Assembly: GCA_934513685.1 (NCBI GenBank)
Contig: CAKSWY010000017.1
Location: 1-57,512 of the forward strand
Reading direction: 5' to 3'
DNA from: an uncultured Oscillospiraceae bacterium
GTDB taxonomy: Bacteria; Bacillota; Clostridia; Oscillospirales; Ruminococcaceae
Length of the DNA stretch: 57,512 nt
In this document: positions 27,295 through 35,925 of the stretch, one piece after another
Position numbering within the stretch: the first letter of the stretch is position 1
How the letters are laid out: each line of letters starts with the position of its first letter
Made by a program: the position numbers and the translations under genes
The notes under the pieces: model-generated
Told to the model about the DNA's origin: nothing
Databases searched by the model: none
The model's input: only the letters and a program-made list of their open reading frames with translations

Positions 27295-28146
27295 ATGGAA
27301 CGGAAACTGGAAACCTTTTTGACCCTGTGCGAAACCCTGAACTACCGCCGGGCCGCCGAGCGGCTGCACCTGACCCAGCCCGCCGTCACCAAGCAGATCC
27401 AGGCGCTGGAGGCCGAGTACGGCGCGGTGCTGTTTCAGTACGACGGCCGCCGCCTGCACAAAACCGCCAAGGGGGAATTGCTGGAACTGCACGCCATTGC
27501 CCAGCGGTACAACCACCAGAAGCTGATGCAGGCCATGCAGGCCGCCCCGCCGGTGGCCCTGCGCATCGGGGCCACCAAAACCATCGGCGATTACATTTTA
27601 GGCCCGGCCATCCGCCGCTTTCTGGATGCGCCCGACCACCAGCTGCAATTTCTGGTGGACAACACCGCCGCCTTGCTGCACCGGCTGGAACAGGGCGAGC
27701 TGGACTTTGTGGTGCTGGAGGGCGTGTTCAACAAGGCCCGGTACGACAGTTTTTTACTGCGCAGCGAGCCGTACATCGGCATTTGCCCGCCGGGCCACCC
27801 GCTGGACGGGCAGACCATCTCCCCCGAGGCGCTGCTGGGGCAGCGGCTCATCCTGCGGGAGGAAGGCTCCGGCACGCGGGACCTGCTGGAGCGGGCGCTG
27901 GCCCAGTGCAGCTACACCGTGGAGGCCTTTTCCGGCACCGTGTGCGTCAGCAGCTTCAAGGTCATCCGGGATCTGGTGTGTGCCGGGTACGGCATCAGCT
28001 TTGTATACGCCGCCGTGGCGGCCGACCTGCCTGCGCCGGGGCGGTTTTTCTGCCCGCCCCTCACCGGCAGCCACGAGCTGAACGCCGTCTGGCTGAAGGG
28101 CACCGACGCCGGGGCGCTGGCCCGGGCCTTTGTGGCCGGGTTATGA
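27295..28146 (+). CDS. LysR-family transcriptional regulator
   Basis: 283 residues: N-terminal winged helix (about 1-60, LNYRRAAERLHLTQPAVTK) and a two-lobed substrate domain (about 88-283). Start at 27295 follows CAAGGAG. It is divergent from the YeiH-type exporter gene, so it most likely controls that gene and itself. The nearest known functional group is the CysB/YeiE-like one that senses sulfur or nitrogen compounds; the ligand is unknown. Confidence 0.9.
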   Translation: MERKLETFLTLCETLNYRRAAERLHLTQPAVTKQIQALEAEYGAVLFQYDGRRLHKTAKGELLELHAIAQRYNHQKLMQAMQAAPPVALRIGATKTIGDYILGPAIRRFLDAPDHQLQFLVDNTAALLHRLEQGELDFVVLEGVFNKARYDSFLLRSEPYIGICPPGHPLDGQTISPEALLGQRLILREEGSGTRDLLERALAQCSYTVEAFSGTVCVSSFKVIRDLVCAGYGISFVYAAVAADLPAPGRFFCPPLTGSHELNAVWLKGTDAGALARAFVAGL

Positions 28147-28169
28147 CCCAATTATCCTCCAATCGGCAA

Positions 28170-28202
28170 AAAAGGGCCGCTGCCCCAGGCAGCGGCCCTT
28201 TT
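28170..28202. terminator. bidirectional terminator between lysR and nagB
   Basis: A perfect 15-bp stem: AAAAGGGCCGCTGCC (28170-28184) with GGCAGCGGCCCTTTT (28188-28202). T-runs lie on both strands, serving the converging lysR and nagB. Confidence 0.95.
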
Positions 28203-28236
28203 GCAATGAGCAAACGCAAATTTTTCGGCAGATCGC

Positions 28237-28968
28237 TTATTTCACCAGGCTCAGCGCGGCCTCGTCGGCCACCAGCGTCACGTCCGGATGCATCTGCAGG
28301 ATGGAGGCGGGCACCTGGGGGGTCACCGGGCCAAAGAAGGCTTCCTTCACAATGGGGGCCTTTTCGGCGCCGCTGGCCACCAGAACCACCTTGCGGGCCG
28401 CCATAATGGTACCGATGCCCATGGTCACGGCGCGGCGGGGCACCTCGTCCCGGCTGGCAAAGAAGCGCTGGTTGGCCTCGATGGTCCGCTCCGCCAGCTC
28501 CACCACATGGGTGCCCGTGGGGAAGTGGTCGCAAGGCTCGTTGAAGCCGATGTGGCCGTCGTGGCCGATGCCCAGCAGCTGCAGGTCCACACCGCCCAGG
28601 CTGCGGATCAGCGCGTCGTAGCGCGCACACTCGGCGTCCATGTCCTCGGCCATGCCGTTGGGCAGGTTGGTGGCGCCCTCGGGCAGGTTCACATGGTCAA
28701 ACAGATTGTGGTGCATGAAGTAGTAATAGCTCTGGTCGTTCTCCCGGGGCAGGCCCAGGTATTCATCCAGGTTCACCGTGCGCACACGGGAAAAATCCAC
28801 ATCGCCCTTGTTGTACCAGTCCACCAGCTGCATATACGCGCCCACCGGGCTGGAACCGGTGGCCAGGCCCAGCACGCAGTCCGGCTTCAGGATGACCTGG
28901 GCCGAAATCAGGTTGGCGGTCTTGCGGCTCATATCCGCATAGTCTTTGGTGCGAAGGATCTTCAGCAT
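28237..28968 (-). CDS. nagB: glucosamine-6-phosphate deaminase
   Basis: Converts glucosamine 6-phosphate to fructose 6-phosphate and ammonia, linking amino-sugar use to glycolysis. 243 residues, the short form common in Gram-positive bacteria. LATGSSP (35-41) is the phosphate loop; catalytic residues D68, D137, H139 and E144 lie in NLDEY and GIGHDGHIGFNEP. The start at 28968 has GGAGCGACAAGT; the longer frame to 29208 lacks family sequence. No nagA is next to it. The allosteric C-terminal region of enteric NagB is missing, as usual for the short form. Confidence 0.95.
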   Translation of the reverse strand: MLKILRTKDYADMSRKTANLISAQVILKPDCVLGLATGSSPVGAYMQLVDWYNKGDVDFSRVRTVNLDEYLGLPRENDQSYYYFMHHNLFDHVNLPEGATNLPNGMAEDMDAECARYDALIRSLGGVDLQLLGIGHDGHIGFNEPCDHFPTGTHVVELAERTIEANQRFFASRDEVPRRAVTMGIGTIMAARKVVLVASGAEKAPIVKEAFFGPVTPQVPASILQMHPDVTLVADEAALSLVK

Positions 28969-29044
28969 ACTTGTCGCTCCTTTTGCTTCGGTCCGGGCCG
29001 CGCTGCCGAACGGCGGCTGTACACCCTGCCGATTTCTATCTTCC

Positions 29045-29073
29045 ATTGTAGAAAACTTTTTTCGGTTTGTATA
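29045..29073 (-). promoter_or_regulatory. nagB promoter
   Basis: On the minus strand TATACA (29073-29068), a 17-bp spacer and TACAAT (29050-29045), about 75 bp before the nagB start. Confidence 0.6.
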
Positions 29074-29152
29074 TGCCCGTTCTCTACCTTTTTTTGCACA
29101 AAAAGGTTGCGTGCGACGAAATCTCACCGCATGTCCATTTCTGTGCAAATCA

Positions 29153-29224
29153 AACGGCGGAACACTGCCTGCCGCGTCCGGAACGCACAAAGGCCTTCCG
29201 GGCGGCAAACAGCGTTCCGCCGTT
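29153..29224 (-). terminator. hairpin after the glycosyltransferase gene
   Basis: A perfect 11-bp outer stem, AACGGCGGAAC (29153-29163) with GTTCCGCCGTT (29214-29224), contains an inner GC-rich stem. It lies 20 bp past the gene stop on the minus strand. The following T content is modest (TTTGATTTG), so it may be a weak terminator. Confidence 0.6.
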
Positions 29225-29243
29225 CTTTATTTTAATATTGGCT

Positions 29244-30233
29244 TCAGGTGATCTTCAGCGCCCGCTGGGCCCGGTACACAATGTACTGGAACAGCCCCAC
29301 CACCAGCCACAGCTGGATGAACACATAGTTGGGCAGGTTTTTCAGGCGGAATTTGGGCTTTTCGATCTTGCCGATGACCTTCAGCGCCTCTTTAAAGCCC
29401 TGGCCGTAATAGCCGCCGAAGCCCCGCAGCCGGAACATAACCACCTTCATCAGGTAGCCCAGCACCAGAAAGGGCAGGTTGAGCAGCAGCATCAGCAGCG
29501 GCATATTTTTATAGGGCAGCAGAATGCTGTTGCGGCCGCTCTGGATGCTCTTGAAGGGGTTGTAGCGCACCGCGCCGGTGGTGGCCCCGGCAATGTGGTA
29601 GCAGCGGGCCGTGGGACAGTACACATTTTTATACCCAAGGCTGTTGGCCCGCCAGCTGATGTCCACATCCTCAAAGTAGGCAAAGAAGTTTTCGTCAAAC
29701 AGGCCGATCTCGTCCAGAATGGATTTGCGGTACAGCGCCGCGCCGCCGCAGGCCGAGAATACCCGCCCGGGCTTCTGGTAGCGCTGCCAGCGCAGGCCGT
29801 CGCCCCGCTTGCAGGCAAAGCCCAGCAGGGTCACATAGTCGCCCGCATCGTCGGCCAGCTCCCGCTCAAAGTGGCGGATCATCAGGCTGGACACGCCAAA
29901 GATCTTCGGGTCCTGCTCGGCGGCGGCGATCAGGTTCTCCAGCCAGTCCGGCTCGGCAAAGGCATCGTTGTTGAACAGGGCCACATACTCGCCCTTTGCC
30001 ATGCGGATGCCCTGATTCACCGCGTAGGAAAAGCCGGTGTTCGTCTTATTCTCAATGAGAATGTACCCTGGCCGCCCCTGATAACTGCGGGCGATTTCCA
30101 GGCTTTCGTCGGTGGAGCCATTGTCCACCACAATGAGTTCAAAATCCTGCATGGTCTGGGCCCAAACGGACTCGATGGAGTCCTTCAGCCAGCCCGCTCC
30201 ATTCAGGTTCGGGATCACAACGGTCGCTTTCAT
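29244..30233 (-). CDS. membrane-anchored family 2 glycosyltransferase
   Basis: 329 residues of the rhamnosyltransferase-like GT2 group: TVVIPNLNGAGWLKDSI, VVDNGSTDESLE, NNDAFAEPDWLE and the later AYFEDVDISWR motif. Two hydrophobic segments near the C-terminus (about 258-285 and 303-318) should tie it to the membrane. Expected to add a sugar to a cell-surface polysaccharide or lipid-linked glycan. It follows hflX after 52 bp on the same strand and is probably cotranscribed. The start at 30233 follows AAAGGAG; the frame upstream belongs to the hflX end. Confidence 0.88.
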   Translation of the reverse strand: MKATVVIPNLNGAGWLKDSIESVWAQTMQDFELIVVDNGSTDESLEIARSYQGRPGYILIENKTNTGFSYAVNQGIRMAKGEYVALFNNDAFAEPDWLENLIAAAEQDPKIFGVSSLMIRHFERELADDAGDYVTLLGFACKRGDGLRWQRYQKPGRVFSACGGAALYRKSILDEIGLFDENFFAYFEDVDISWRANSLGYKNVYCPTARCYHIAGATTGAVRYNPFKSIQSGRNSILLPYKNMPLLMLLLNLPFLVLGYLMKVVMFRLRGFGGYYGQGFKEALKVIGKIEKPKFRLKNLPNYVFIQLWLVVGLFQYIVYRAQRALKIT

Positions 30234-30285
30234 CTGCGGCGCTCCTTTTTCTGTTGCACTGTGTTTCTGTCGCGGCAAGGCCGTT

Positions 30286-31551
30286 TTACACCAGATAGGG
30301 CTGGTACAGGTATACATCGTCCGCCTTCACAAAGCCTTCCATGTACACGCCCTCGTCCCGGTATTCCTCCACGTTCACCCGGCCCCGGGTGCGGATGGCC
30401 TCGGCCAGGCCCAGCTTGTCGTAGGGCAGCACCATTTTTACGGGGCGTACCCGGTGGGCCAGGGCCTTATCCAGCGCGGCCAGCAGGCCGGGCAGGCCCG
30501 CGCCGGTTTTGGCGCTGGTCAGCAGCACGGCGGGGTCAAAGGGCACTGCGCCAGGCTTGTCGCACTTGTTGTACACCACCAGCTGAGGGATCTCCTCGCA
30601 GTCCAGGCTGCCCAGCACCTGATCGGTGACGGCCAGCTGCTCCTCCCGGTGGGGGTCGGTGGCATCCGCCACCTTCACGATCACATCCGCGTAGGCGGCC
30701 TCCTCCAGCGTGCTCTTGAAGGCCTCCACCAGATGGTGGGGCAGGCGGCTCACAAAGCCGACGGTGTCCACCAGAATCACCCCAAGGCCGCTGGGCAGGG
30801 TCAGCTTGCGGGCGGTGGGGTCCAGCGTGGCAAACAGCATATCCGCCTCGGCCACCTGGCCCTCGCCGCACAGGGCGTTCATCAGGCTGGATTTGCCCAC
30901 GTTGGTGTAGCCCACCAGCGCCACCACGGGGGTGCCGCTCTTCTGGCGGGCGCGGCGGTTCTCGCCCCGGCGCTTCTCCATCTCAGCCAGGCGGGCTTCC
31001 AGGGCCTCCACCCGGCGGTGCACATACCGGCGGTCCAGCTCCAGCTGGCTCTCGCCCGCGCCGCGCCGGGCACCGCCGCCGCCCGCGCCGCCGCCGCCCT
31101 GCCGGCTGAGGGCCTCGCCCAGGCCCTGCAGCCGGGGCAGCCGGTAGCGCAGCAGGGCCAGCTCGGTCTGCAATTTGCCCTCGTTGGTCACGGCCCGGCT
31201 GCGGAAGATTTCCAGAATCAGCATGGTGCGGTCCATCACCTCCACCCCAAGGGCTTCGGTCAGGTTGCGCAGCTGGCTGCCGGTCAGCTCACCGTCAAAA
31301 ATGGCGGCGGCCGCCTCCAGATTGTGGCAGTAGAGGGCCGCCTCGGCCAGCTTGCCCTCACCCAGCACGGTGCCGGCCTCGGGCGCGGCGCGCTTTTGCA
31401 CCAGCTGAGCCACCGGCTCCATGTTGTTGGCCTCGGCCAGGGCGCTCAGCTCCTCCATGCTCCGGTCCGGGTCAAACTTGCCCAGGTCCAGCCCAAGCAG
31501 CAGCACCTTTTTGGGGGGCTGCTGTTCCGCATTCAAATACAATTCGCTCAT
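30286..31551 (-). CDS. hflX: ribosome-associated GTPase HflX
   Basis: 421 residues. N-terminal HflX domain with GGGARRGAGESQLELDRR (the glycine-rich linker and family signature, about 157-174) preceded by an unusual Gly-rich run, then the G domain: P-loop GYTNVGKSS (214-222), DTVGF (262-266) and NKCD (328-331). HflX splits or rescues stalled 70S ribosomes during stress. The start at 31551 follows GGGAAC, a moderate site; a -10/-35 pair lies about 180 bp upstream. Confidence 0.94.
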   Translation of the reverse strand: MSELYLNAEQQPPKKVLLLGLDLGKFDPDRSMEELSALAEANNMEPVAQLVQKRAAPEAGTVLGEGKLAEAALYCHNLEAAAAIFDGELTGSQLRNLTEALGVEVMDRTMLILEIFRSRAVTNEGKLQTELALLRYRLPRLQGLGEALSRQGGGGAGGGGARRGAGESQLELDRRYVHRRVEALEARLAEMEKRRGENRRARQKSGTPVVALVGYTNVGKSSLMNALCGEGQVAEADMLFATLDPTARKLTLPSGLGVILVDTVGFVSRLPHHLVEAFKSTLEEAAYADVIVKVADATDPHREEQLAVTDQVLGSLDCEEIPQLVVYNKCDKPGAVPFDPAVLLTSAKTGAGLPGLLAALDKALAHRVRPVKMVLPYDKLGLAEAIRTRGRVNVEEYRDEGVYMEGFVKADDVYLYQPYLV

Positions 31552-31728
31552 AACGTTCCCTTTCCCTGCCGCCGGGCCGCAGCCGTTTGAGGCGGGCCGG
31601 GCGGCGTTCGTCAACCGGGGCGGGCAGAGCCGCCCCGGGTATAAAAATCAGGTCAGACGGGTTTCAGCGTGGCGCATACGGGCCACCCCCTTTTTTCATC
31701 GGCCCAACCGCGGAAGGCCGTATTTTTT
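31552..31728 (-). other. hflX leader region
   Basis: About 180 bases between the hflX promoter and its start. It contains a perfect 9-bp stem CCGGGGCGG/CCGCCCCGG (31615-31623 with 31630-31638), without a T-run. No gene is seen; the stem may influence hflX mRNA. Confidence 0.45.
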
Positions 31729-31758
31729 ATTATACCCGTACTGACCGCCCTGCGGCAA
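31729..31758 (-). promoter_or_regulatory. hflX promoter
   Basis: On the minus strand TTGCCG (31758-31753), an 18-bp spacer and a perfect TATAAT (31734-31729). Confidence 0.7.
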
Positions 31759-31796
31759 GCAAAACGCTCCGATTTTGCGAAAAAGCGGCGGCCGAG

Positions 31797-31826
31797 TGCA
31801 TGGTTTTCTTCCATTTGGGGATACTA
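31797..31826 (+). promoter_or_regulatory. forespore-type (sigma-G/sigma-F) promoter of spoVA
   Basis: TGCATG (31797-31802) and GATACTA (31820-31826) are 17 bp apart. This is close to the sigma-G pattern (TGMATA and CATACTA). The bases GGGGATACTA also fit the sigma-F -10 form. It lies 41 bp before spoVAC, which in known spore formers is sigma-G dependent. Confidence 0.65.
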
Positions 31827-31867
31827 ACGCCGAAAACAGCCCGATTTTCATTCAGGAGGTCTGCCCC

Positions 31868-32317
31868 ATGAAGCTTACACCGCAGCAATACGCCCCGATG
31901 GTCAAGGCGGCTTCGCCCCCCTCTCCCCTCTGGAAAGACTGCCTCTGGGCCTTTTTTGTGGGCGGGGCCATCTGCCTGCTGGGCGAGGGGCTTCGGCAGG
32001 CCTATCTGGCCCAGGGCTTTACCCTCACCGACGCAGGCACCCTCACCAGCGTGACCCTCATTGCCCTGTCGGGGCTGTTCACCGGGCTGGGGCTGTACCA
32101 GAAGCTGGCGGCCAAGGCCGGGGCCGGCACGCTGGTGCCCATCACCGGGTTTGCCAACGCGGTGGTCAGCCCCGCCATCGAGTTCAAGGAGGAGGGCTTT
32201 GTGACCGGCGTGGGGGCCAAGCTGTTTCTCATTGCCGGGCCGGTGATCGTGTACGGCGTGGCCGCCAGCAGCCTGTGGGGGCTGGTGTGGTACGTGCTTC
32301 GGCCCTGGGTGGGCTGA
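31868..32317 (+). CDS. spoVAC: stage V sporulation protein AC
   Basis: 149 residues with about four membrane helices; the spoVA channel component of the spore inner membrane that moves dipicolinic acid in during sporulation and out during germination. Family strings FVGGAICLLGE, GFANAVVSPAIEFK and KLFLIAGPVIVYG are visible. ATG at 31868 follows AGGAGGT. First gene of the spoVAC-AD-AE set, the minimal conserved core in Clostridia; spoVAA, AB and AF are absent here. Confidence 0.94.
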   Translation: MKLTPQQYAPMVKAASPPSPLWKDCLWAFFVGGAICLLGEGLRQAYLAQGFTLTDAGTLTSVTLIALSGLFTGLGLYQKLAAKAGAGTLVPITGFANAVVSPAIEFKEEGFVTGVGAKLFLIAGPVIVYGVAASSLWGLVWYVLRPWVG

Positions 32318-32341
32318 GGCCGGGAAAGGAGCGTGACCGCC

Positions 32342-33358
32342 ATGCCCCAGCGCAAGGGGGATGTGATTCTGTTTGACCGGCCGCCGTCGGTGGAGGCCTG
32401 GGCGGCCGTGGGCGGCAAAAAAGAGGGCGAAGGCCCCCTTGCCGCCGGGTTCGACCTGCTGTTTGAGGACAACCGCCTGGGCCAGCCCACCTGGGAAAAG
32501 GCGGAGAGCGAGCTGCAGCGCCAGTGCATGGAGCAGCTGCTGCGCCGGGCCGGGCTTGCGCCGGATGCGCTGAGCCTGGTGTTCGGCGGCGACCTGCAGT
32601 GCCAGTGCACTGCCAGCCATTACGCCATGCGCCAGCTGGATGTGCCCTTTGCCGGGCTGTACGGGGCCTGCAGCACCATGGCCGAGGGGCTGGCGCTGGC
32701 GGCCTGCTTTGCGGCCTGCGGCCTGGCCGACCGGGCGGCGGCCCTGACCAGCAGCCATTTCTGCACGGCCGAGCGGCAGTACCGCACCCCGCTGACCTAC
32801 GGCGGCAAGCGCACCCCCACCGCCCAGTGGACGGCCACCGCCGCCGGGGCGGTGCTGCTCACCCCCACCGGCAGGGGGCCGCAGGTGGGCGCAGTGTGCT
32901 TCGGCCGGGTGCGGGACTTCGACGTGACCGACATCAACAACATGGGGGCTGCCATGGCCCCCGCCGCCGCCGAAACCCTTCTGCGCTTTTTTGCCCGCAG
33001 CGGCCGCCGCCCAGAGGACTACGACGCCATCTACACCGGCGACCTGGGCTTTGTGGGCAGCCGCCTGCTGCTGGAGATCCTGCAATCGGAGGGCCTGCCC
33101 CTGCAAAACCATCAGGACTGCGGCCTGCTTCTCTACGACCGGGCCCGCCAGCAGGTGAAGGCCGGCGGCAGCGGGGCCGGGTGCAGCGCCGCCGTGCTGG
33201 CGGCCCACATTCTGCCAGGGCTGGCCAAAGGGCAGCTGCACCGGGTGCTGCTGGTTTCCACCGGGGCTTTGATGAGCCAGACGACCTTTTTGCAGGGCGA
33301 GAGCATTCCGGGCATCGCCCATCTTGTGGAGCTTCTCGCGCCGGGCACACCCGTGTAA
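32342..33358 (+). CDS. spoVAD: stage V sporulation protein AD
   Basis: 338 residues. A soluble thiolase-like fold protein that binds dipicolinic acid in the spore. GGDLQCQCTASHYAMRQ, GACSTMAEGL and SSHFCTAERQYR match the family. The ATG at 32342 is chosen over the GTG at 32333 because the GTG lies only one base from AAAGGAG. It follows spoVAC by 24 bp. Confidence 0.94.
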   Translation: MPQRKGDVILFDRPPSVEAWAAVGGKKEGEGPLAAGFDLLFEDNRLGQPTWEKAESELQRQCMEQLLRRAGLAPDALSLVFGGDLQCQCTASHYAMRQLDVPFAGLYGACSTMAEGLALAACFAACGLADRAAALTSSHFCTAERQYRTPLTYGGKRTPTAQWTATAAGAVLLTPTGRGPQVGAVCFGRVRDFDVTDINNMGAAMAPAAAETLLRFFARSGRRPEDYDAIYTGDLGFVGSRLLLEILQSEGLPLQNHQDCGLLLYDRARQQVKAGGSGAGCSAAVLAAHILPGLAKGQLHRVLLVSTGALMSQTTFLQGESIPGIAHLVELLAPGTPV

Positions 33359-33389
33359 CGCCGCCCGGCGCGGCAAAGGAGGAACGGCA

Positions 33390-33746
33390 ATGAACTATTT
33401 CCGGGCATTCTGTGTGGGCGGGGCCATCTGCGTGGTGGGGCAGCTGCTCATTGACCTGACCAAGCTGACCCCGGCCCGCATTCTGGTGGCCTTTGTGGTG
33501 GCCGGGGTGGTGCTCAGCGCTCTGGGCTGGTACGCCCCGCTGGCCGAATTTGCCGGGGCCGGGGCCACGGTGCCGCTGCTGGGGTTCGGGCACCTGCTGG
33601 CCCAGGGCGTTGTGAACGCGGTGAACAAAAGCGGCCTGCTGGGAGTGCTCACCGGCGGGCTTACCGCCGCCGCGGGCGGCATCTGCGCCAGCCTGCTGGC
33701 AGGGCTGCTGGCGGCCCTTGCGGCCAAAAGCCGGGACCAGAACTGA
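33390..33746 (+). CDS. spoVAE: stage V sporulation protein AE
   Basis: 118 residues, three to four membrane helices, the short SpoVAEb-type paralogue of SpoVAC. FCVGGAICVVGQLLID at the N-terminus and GFGHLLAQGV in the middle are typical. AAAGGAGG precedes the ATG at 33390. Last gene of the set, 31 bp after spoVAD. Confidence 0.93.
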   Translation: MNYFRAFCVGGAICVVGQLLIDLTKLTPARILVAFVVAGVVLSALGWYAPLAEFAGAGATVPLLGFGHLLAQGVVNAVNKSGLLGVLTGGLTAAAGGICASLLAGLLAALAAKSRDQN

Positions 33747-33850
33747 GCGGGGACTTTTTACCGGGGCACTCCGCCCGGTGGCAGGGTACCCTCTCACAGA
33801 AATTTCACCGCTCATCACACTTTTTCTCTTTTTTATCCGGTCCGGGTTTC

Positions 33851-33879
33851 TTGTTCGGCCCCCCGGTGCATGGTATAAT
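33851..33879 (+). promoter_or_regulatory. promoter of the zinc-ribbon gene
   Basis: TTGTTC (33851-33856), 17-bp spacer and TATAAT (33874-33879) with the extended TGG. It gives a leader of about 90 bases. Confidence 0.8.
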
Positions 33880-33977
33880 GAGGGCAGCAAACAGCAGGCG
33901 GTGCACCCCCGTGTGTGCCGCCTGTTTCCGGGCTGTACGTCTCTGCCCCAATTCTTGATAAAAAGGAGCCATGCCCC

Positions 33978-34445
33978 GTGAAACAACCGGCCAAAAGCAC
34001 CCCCTTTGTGTACCTATGCCCCCAGTGCGGCGAGCTGCTGTACTACCGCCTGCGCGCCCGCGACCCCCATTACGGCGCGCCGCTGCGCCCCTGCCCCCGC
34101 TGCGGGGCCACCTACTTTGACCCCTCCTACCGGGAACCGGCCCTGGAAAAGCACCCCCGCCTGCCGTTTTTGCCCGGCACCGTGTGGGGCGGGCTGCTGC
34201 TTGGGCTGGCGTTTCTTCTCGGGGCGGCATTCCTGCCCCAGAAGCTGGAGCTGGCCGTGATGGGCGTGCTGTTCTTCGGCGCCTCCCTCTGGTACGCGGT
34301 GGACTGGCGGCGCACCGCCCCCCAGCGCCAGGCCGATTTTGAGAAGGAGCAGGCCGAAAGCCGCCAGCGCCTGCAGGACGCCGCCTACCGCCGCGCCCTG
34401 CGCGACCACGGCGTCAAGCTGCCCGAAGAGGACTCGGCCGACTGA
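33978..34445 (+). CDS. zinc-ribbon membrane protein of unknown function
   Basis: 155 residues. An N-terminal zinc ribbon with two pairs, CPQC near 13-16 and CPRC near 36-39, then two membrane helices (about 67-85 and 89-105) and a charged C-terminal tail rich in Glu, Arg and Gln that may form a helix. GTG start at 33978, set by AAAAGGAG nine bases upstream; the nearby ATG at 33971 is out of frame. Probably cotranscribed with the following foldase gene (31-bp gap). Role unknown. Confidence 0.7.
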   Translation: MKQPAKSTPFVYLCPQCGELLYYRLRARDPHYGAPLRPCPRCGATYFDPSYREPALEKHPRLPFLPGTVWGGLLLGLAFLLGAAFLPQKLELAVMGVLFFGASLWYAVDWRRTAPQRQADFEKEQAESRQRLQDAAYRRALRDHGVKLPEEDSAD

Positions 34446-34476
34446 ACCCCGCTTTTGAACCACAGGAGGTATTCCA

Positions 34477-35589
34477 TTGAACCATTCTCTGCGCCGTGCC
34501 GCTGCCTGCCTTGCGGCGGTTTTCCTGCTCACCGGCTGCCAGGGGGCAGCCTCTTCCTCCGCTTCCGCCTCCGATCAGGCCGAAGTCAACCAGGAAATGC
34601 CCGATTACAGCCTGGGCCTCACCGACGAGGGCCTGTTTGACGGGGTGGACGTGACCGCCTGCGTCACCCTTCCGGATTACCAGCAGGTTCCCTCCGGCGA
34701 GGCTTTCACCACCGTTTCCGAGGAGGACCTTCAGGCCGCCATCGACCAGTTCATGTCCAGCTACGCCGCCGACACCCAGATCACCGACCGGGCGGTGGAG
34801 GACGGCGACACCGTGAACCTGACCTACACCGGCACCATCGACGGGCAGGTGTTTGAGGGCGGCAGCGCCGAAAATCAGGACTACACCGCCGGAAGCGACG
34901 AGCTGATCGACGGTTTTCTCACCCAGATCATCGGGGCCATGCCCGGCGACACCGTAAAGGTGCAGGTCACCTTCCCCGACCCCTACACTCCCAACACGGA
35001 CCTGAGCGGCAAGCAGGCCGAGTTTGACACCACCATCAACTACATTCACGGCGAGGCCCAGCCCCCCGAGCTGACTGAGGACTTCGTGACCAACTACCTG
35101 AGCTACTATTACGGCTACACCAGCGTGGAGGACATGCGCCAGAAGATCAGCGCCCAGCTGCTGGAAGAGCAGAAGTACAACTATGTGCTGGACTGGCTGT
35201 ATGACAACTGCACCTTCCAGCCGGTGCCCGAGCAGCTGGTGCAGGATCAGCTGACCATTCTGGACACCGAACTGGCCAACGCCGCCAACGGCTACGGCAT
35301 CACGCTGGACGAGCTGGCCGCCAAGTACGGGGCGGACAGCGTGGACTCCCTGAAAGAAGCCTACCGGCCCCGGCTGGAGAACATGATCCGGCAGAACCTG
35401 ATGTGCCAGGCCCTGGCCCAGGACGCCGGCATCACCGTGGACCAGAACGCCGTGGACGAATACTTTGCCCAGCAGGACGTGAACGACTGCACGGCCCTGA
35501 TGAAGAGCTACGGCAAAGGGTACATTTATCAGGGGGTACGCACCGAGCTGGTGGCCCAGTACCTGATGGAGCACGTGGCGGCGGAATAA
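34477..35589 (+). CDS. trigger-factor-like lipoprotein peptidyl-prolyl isomerase
   Basis: 370 residues. Lipobox FLLTGC, Ser-rich linker, an FKBP domain (about 100-190; DGDTVNLTYTGTIDGQVFEGG) and a trigger-factor C-terminal helical domain (about 195-360). The ribosome-binding N-terminal domain of cytosolic trigger factor is absent, so it should help fold exported proteins at the outer face of the membrane. TTG start at 34477, firmly set by AGGAGGT six bases upstream; no ATG exists before the signal sequence. Confidence 0.88.
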   Translation: MNHSLRRAAACLAAVFLLTGCQGAASSSASASDQAEVNQEMPDYSLGLTDEGLFDGVDVTACVTLPDYQQVPSGEAFTTVSEEDLQAAIDQFMSSYAADTQITDRAVEDGDTVNLTYTGTIDGQVFEGGSAENQDYTAGSDELIDGFLTQIIGAMPGDTVKVQVTFPDPYTPNTDLSGKQAEFDTTINYIHGEAQPPELTEDFVTNYLSYYYGYTSVEDMRQKISAQLLEEQKYNYVLDWLYDNCTFQPVPEQLVQDQLTILDTELANAANGYGITLDELAAKYGADSVDSLKEAYRPRLENMIRQNLMCQALAQDAGITVDQNAVDEYFAQQDVNDCTALMKSYGKGYIYQGVRTELVAQYLMEHVAAE

Positions 35590-35701
35590 CCGCATTGCCC
35601 GGGCGGCCAGGCCGCTGCAAGGGTACCGCTCCCTTAAAAAAGCAATGAACAGGCGCATCGAAACACATCCGGAAACACGCATACGAACACATACAAACGA
35701 T

Positions 35702-35763
35702 AAACGCCCGTGCAGCTTTGGCCTGGCCAATTGGGCAGACGAAGATGCGCGGGCGTTTTGCTT
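35702..35763 (+). terminator. terminator after the foldase gene
   Basis: AAACGCCCG (35702-35710) pairs with CGGGCGTTT (35750-35758), and T-rich TTTTGCTTTTT follows. It marks the border to the AT-rich HNH gene. The rest of the 336-bp gap has no gene; TTCAAT and TATGAT 17 bp apart (about 35801-35829) may be the HNH promoter. Confidence 0.8.
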
Positions 35764-35925
35764 TTTCCCGATTTGGTAAGTGGCAGTTAGAATCATTCTT
35801 TCAATAGAATTGTTTTTGGTTTTATGATAAACTGAGAAAAAGCAACAAAACAGGTTATTTTTTACTATTTGTATAGAACATTCCTTACAGAACCGTTGTA
35901 TTATGTCAAGAAAAGGAAACGAAAA

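Noticed and set aside
35618..35640. AAGGG/CCCTT stem followed by six A residues as a minus-strand terminator
   Set aside because: On the minus strand the T-run precedes the stem instead of following it, and no minus-strand gene ends nearby.
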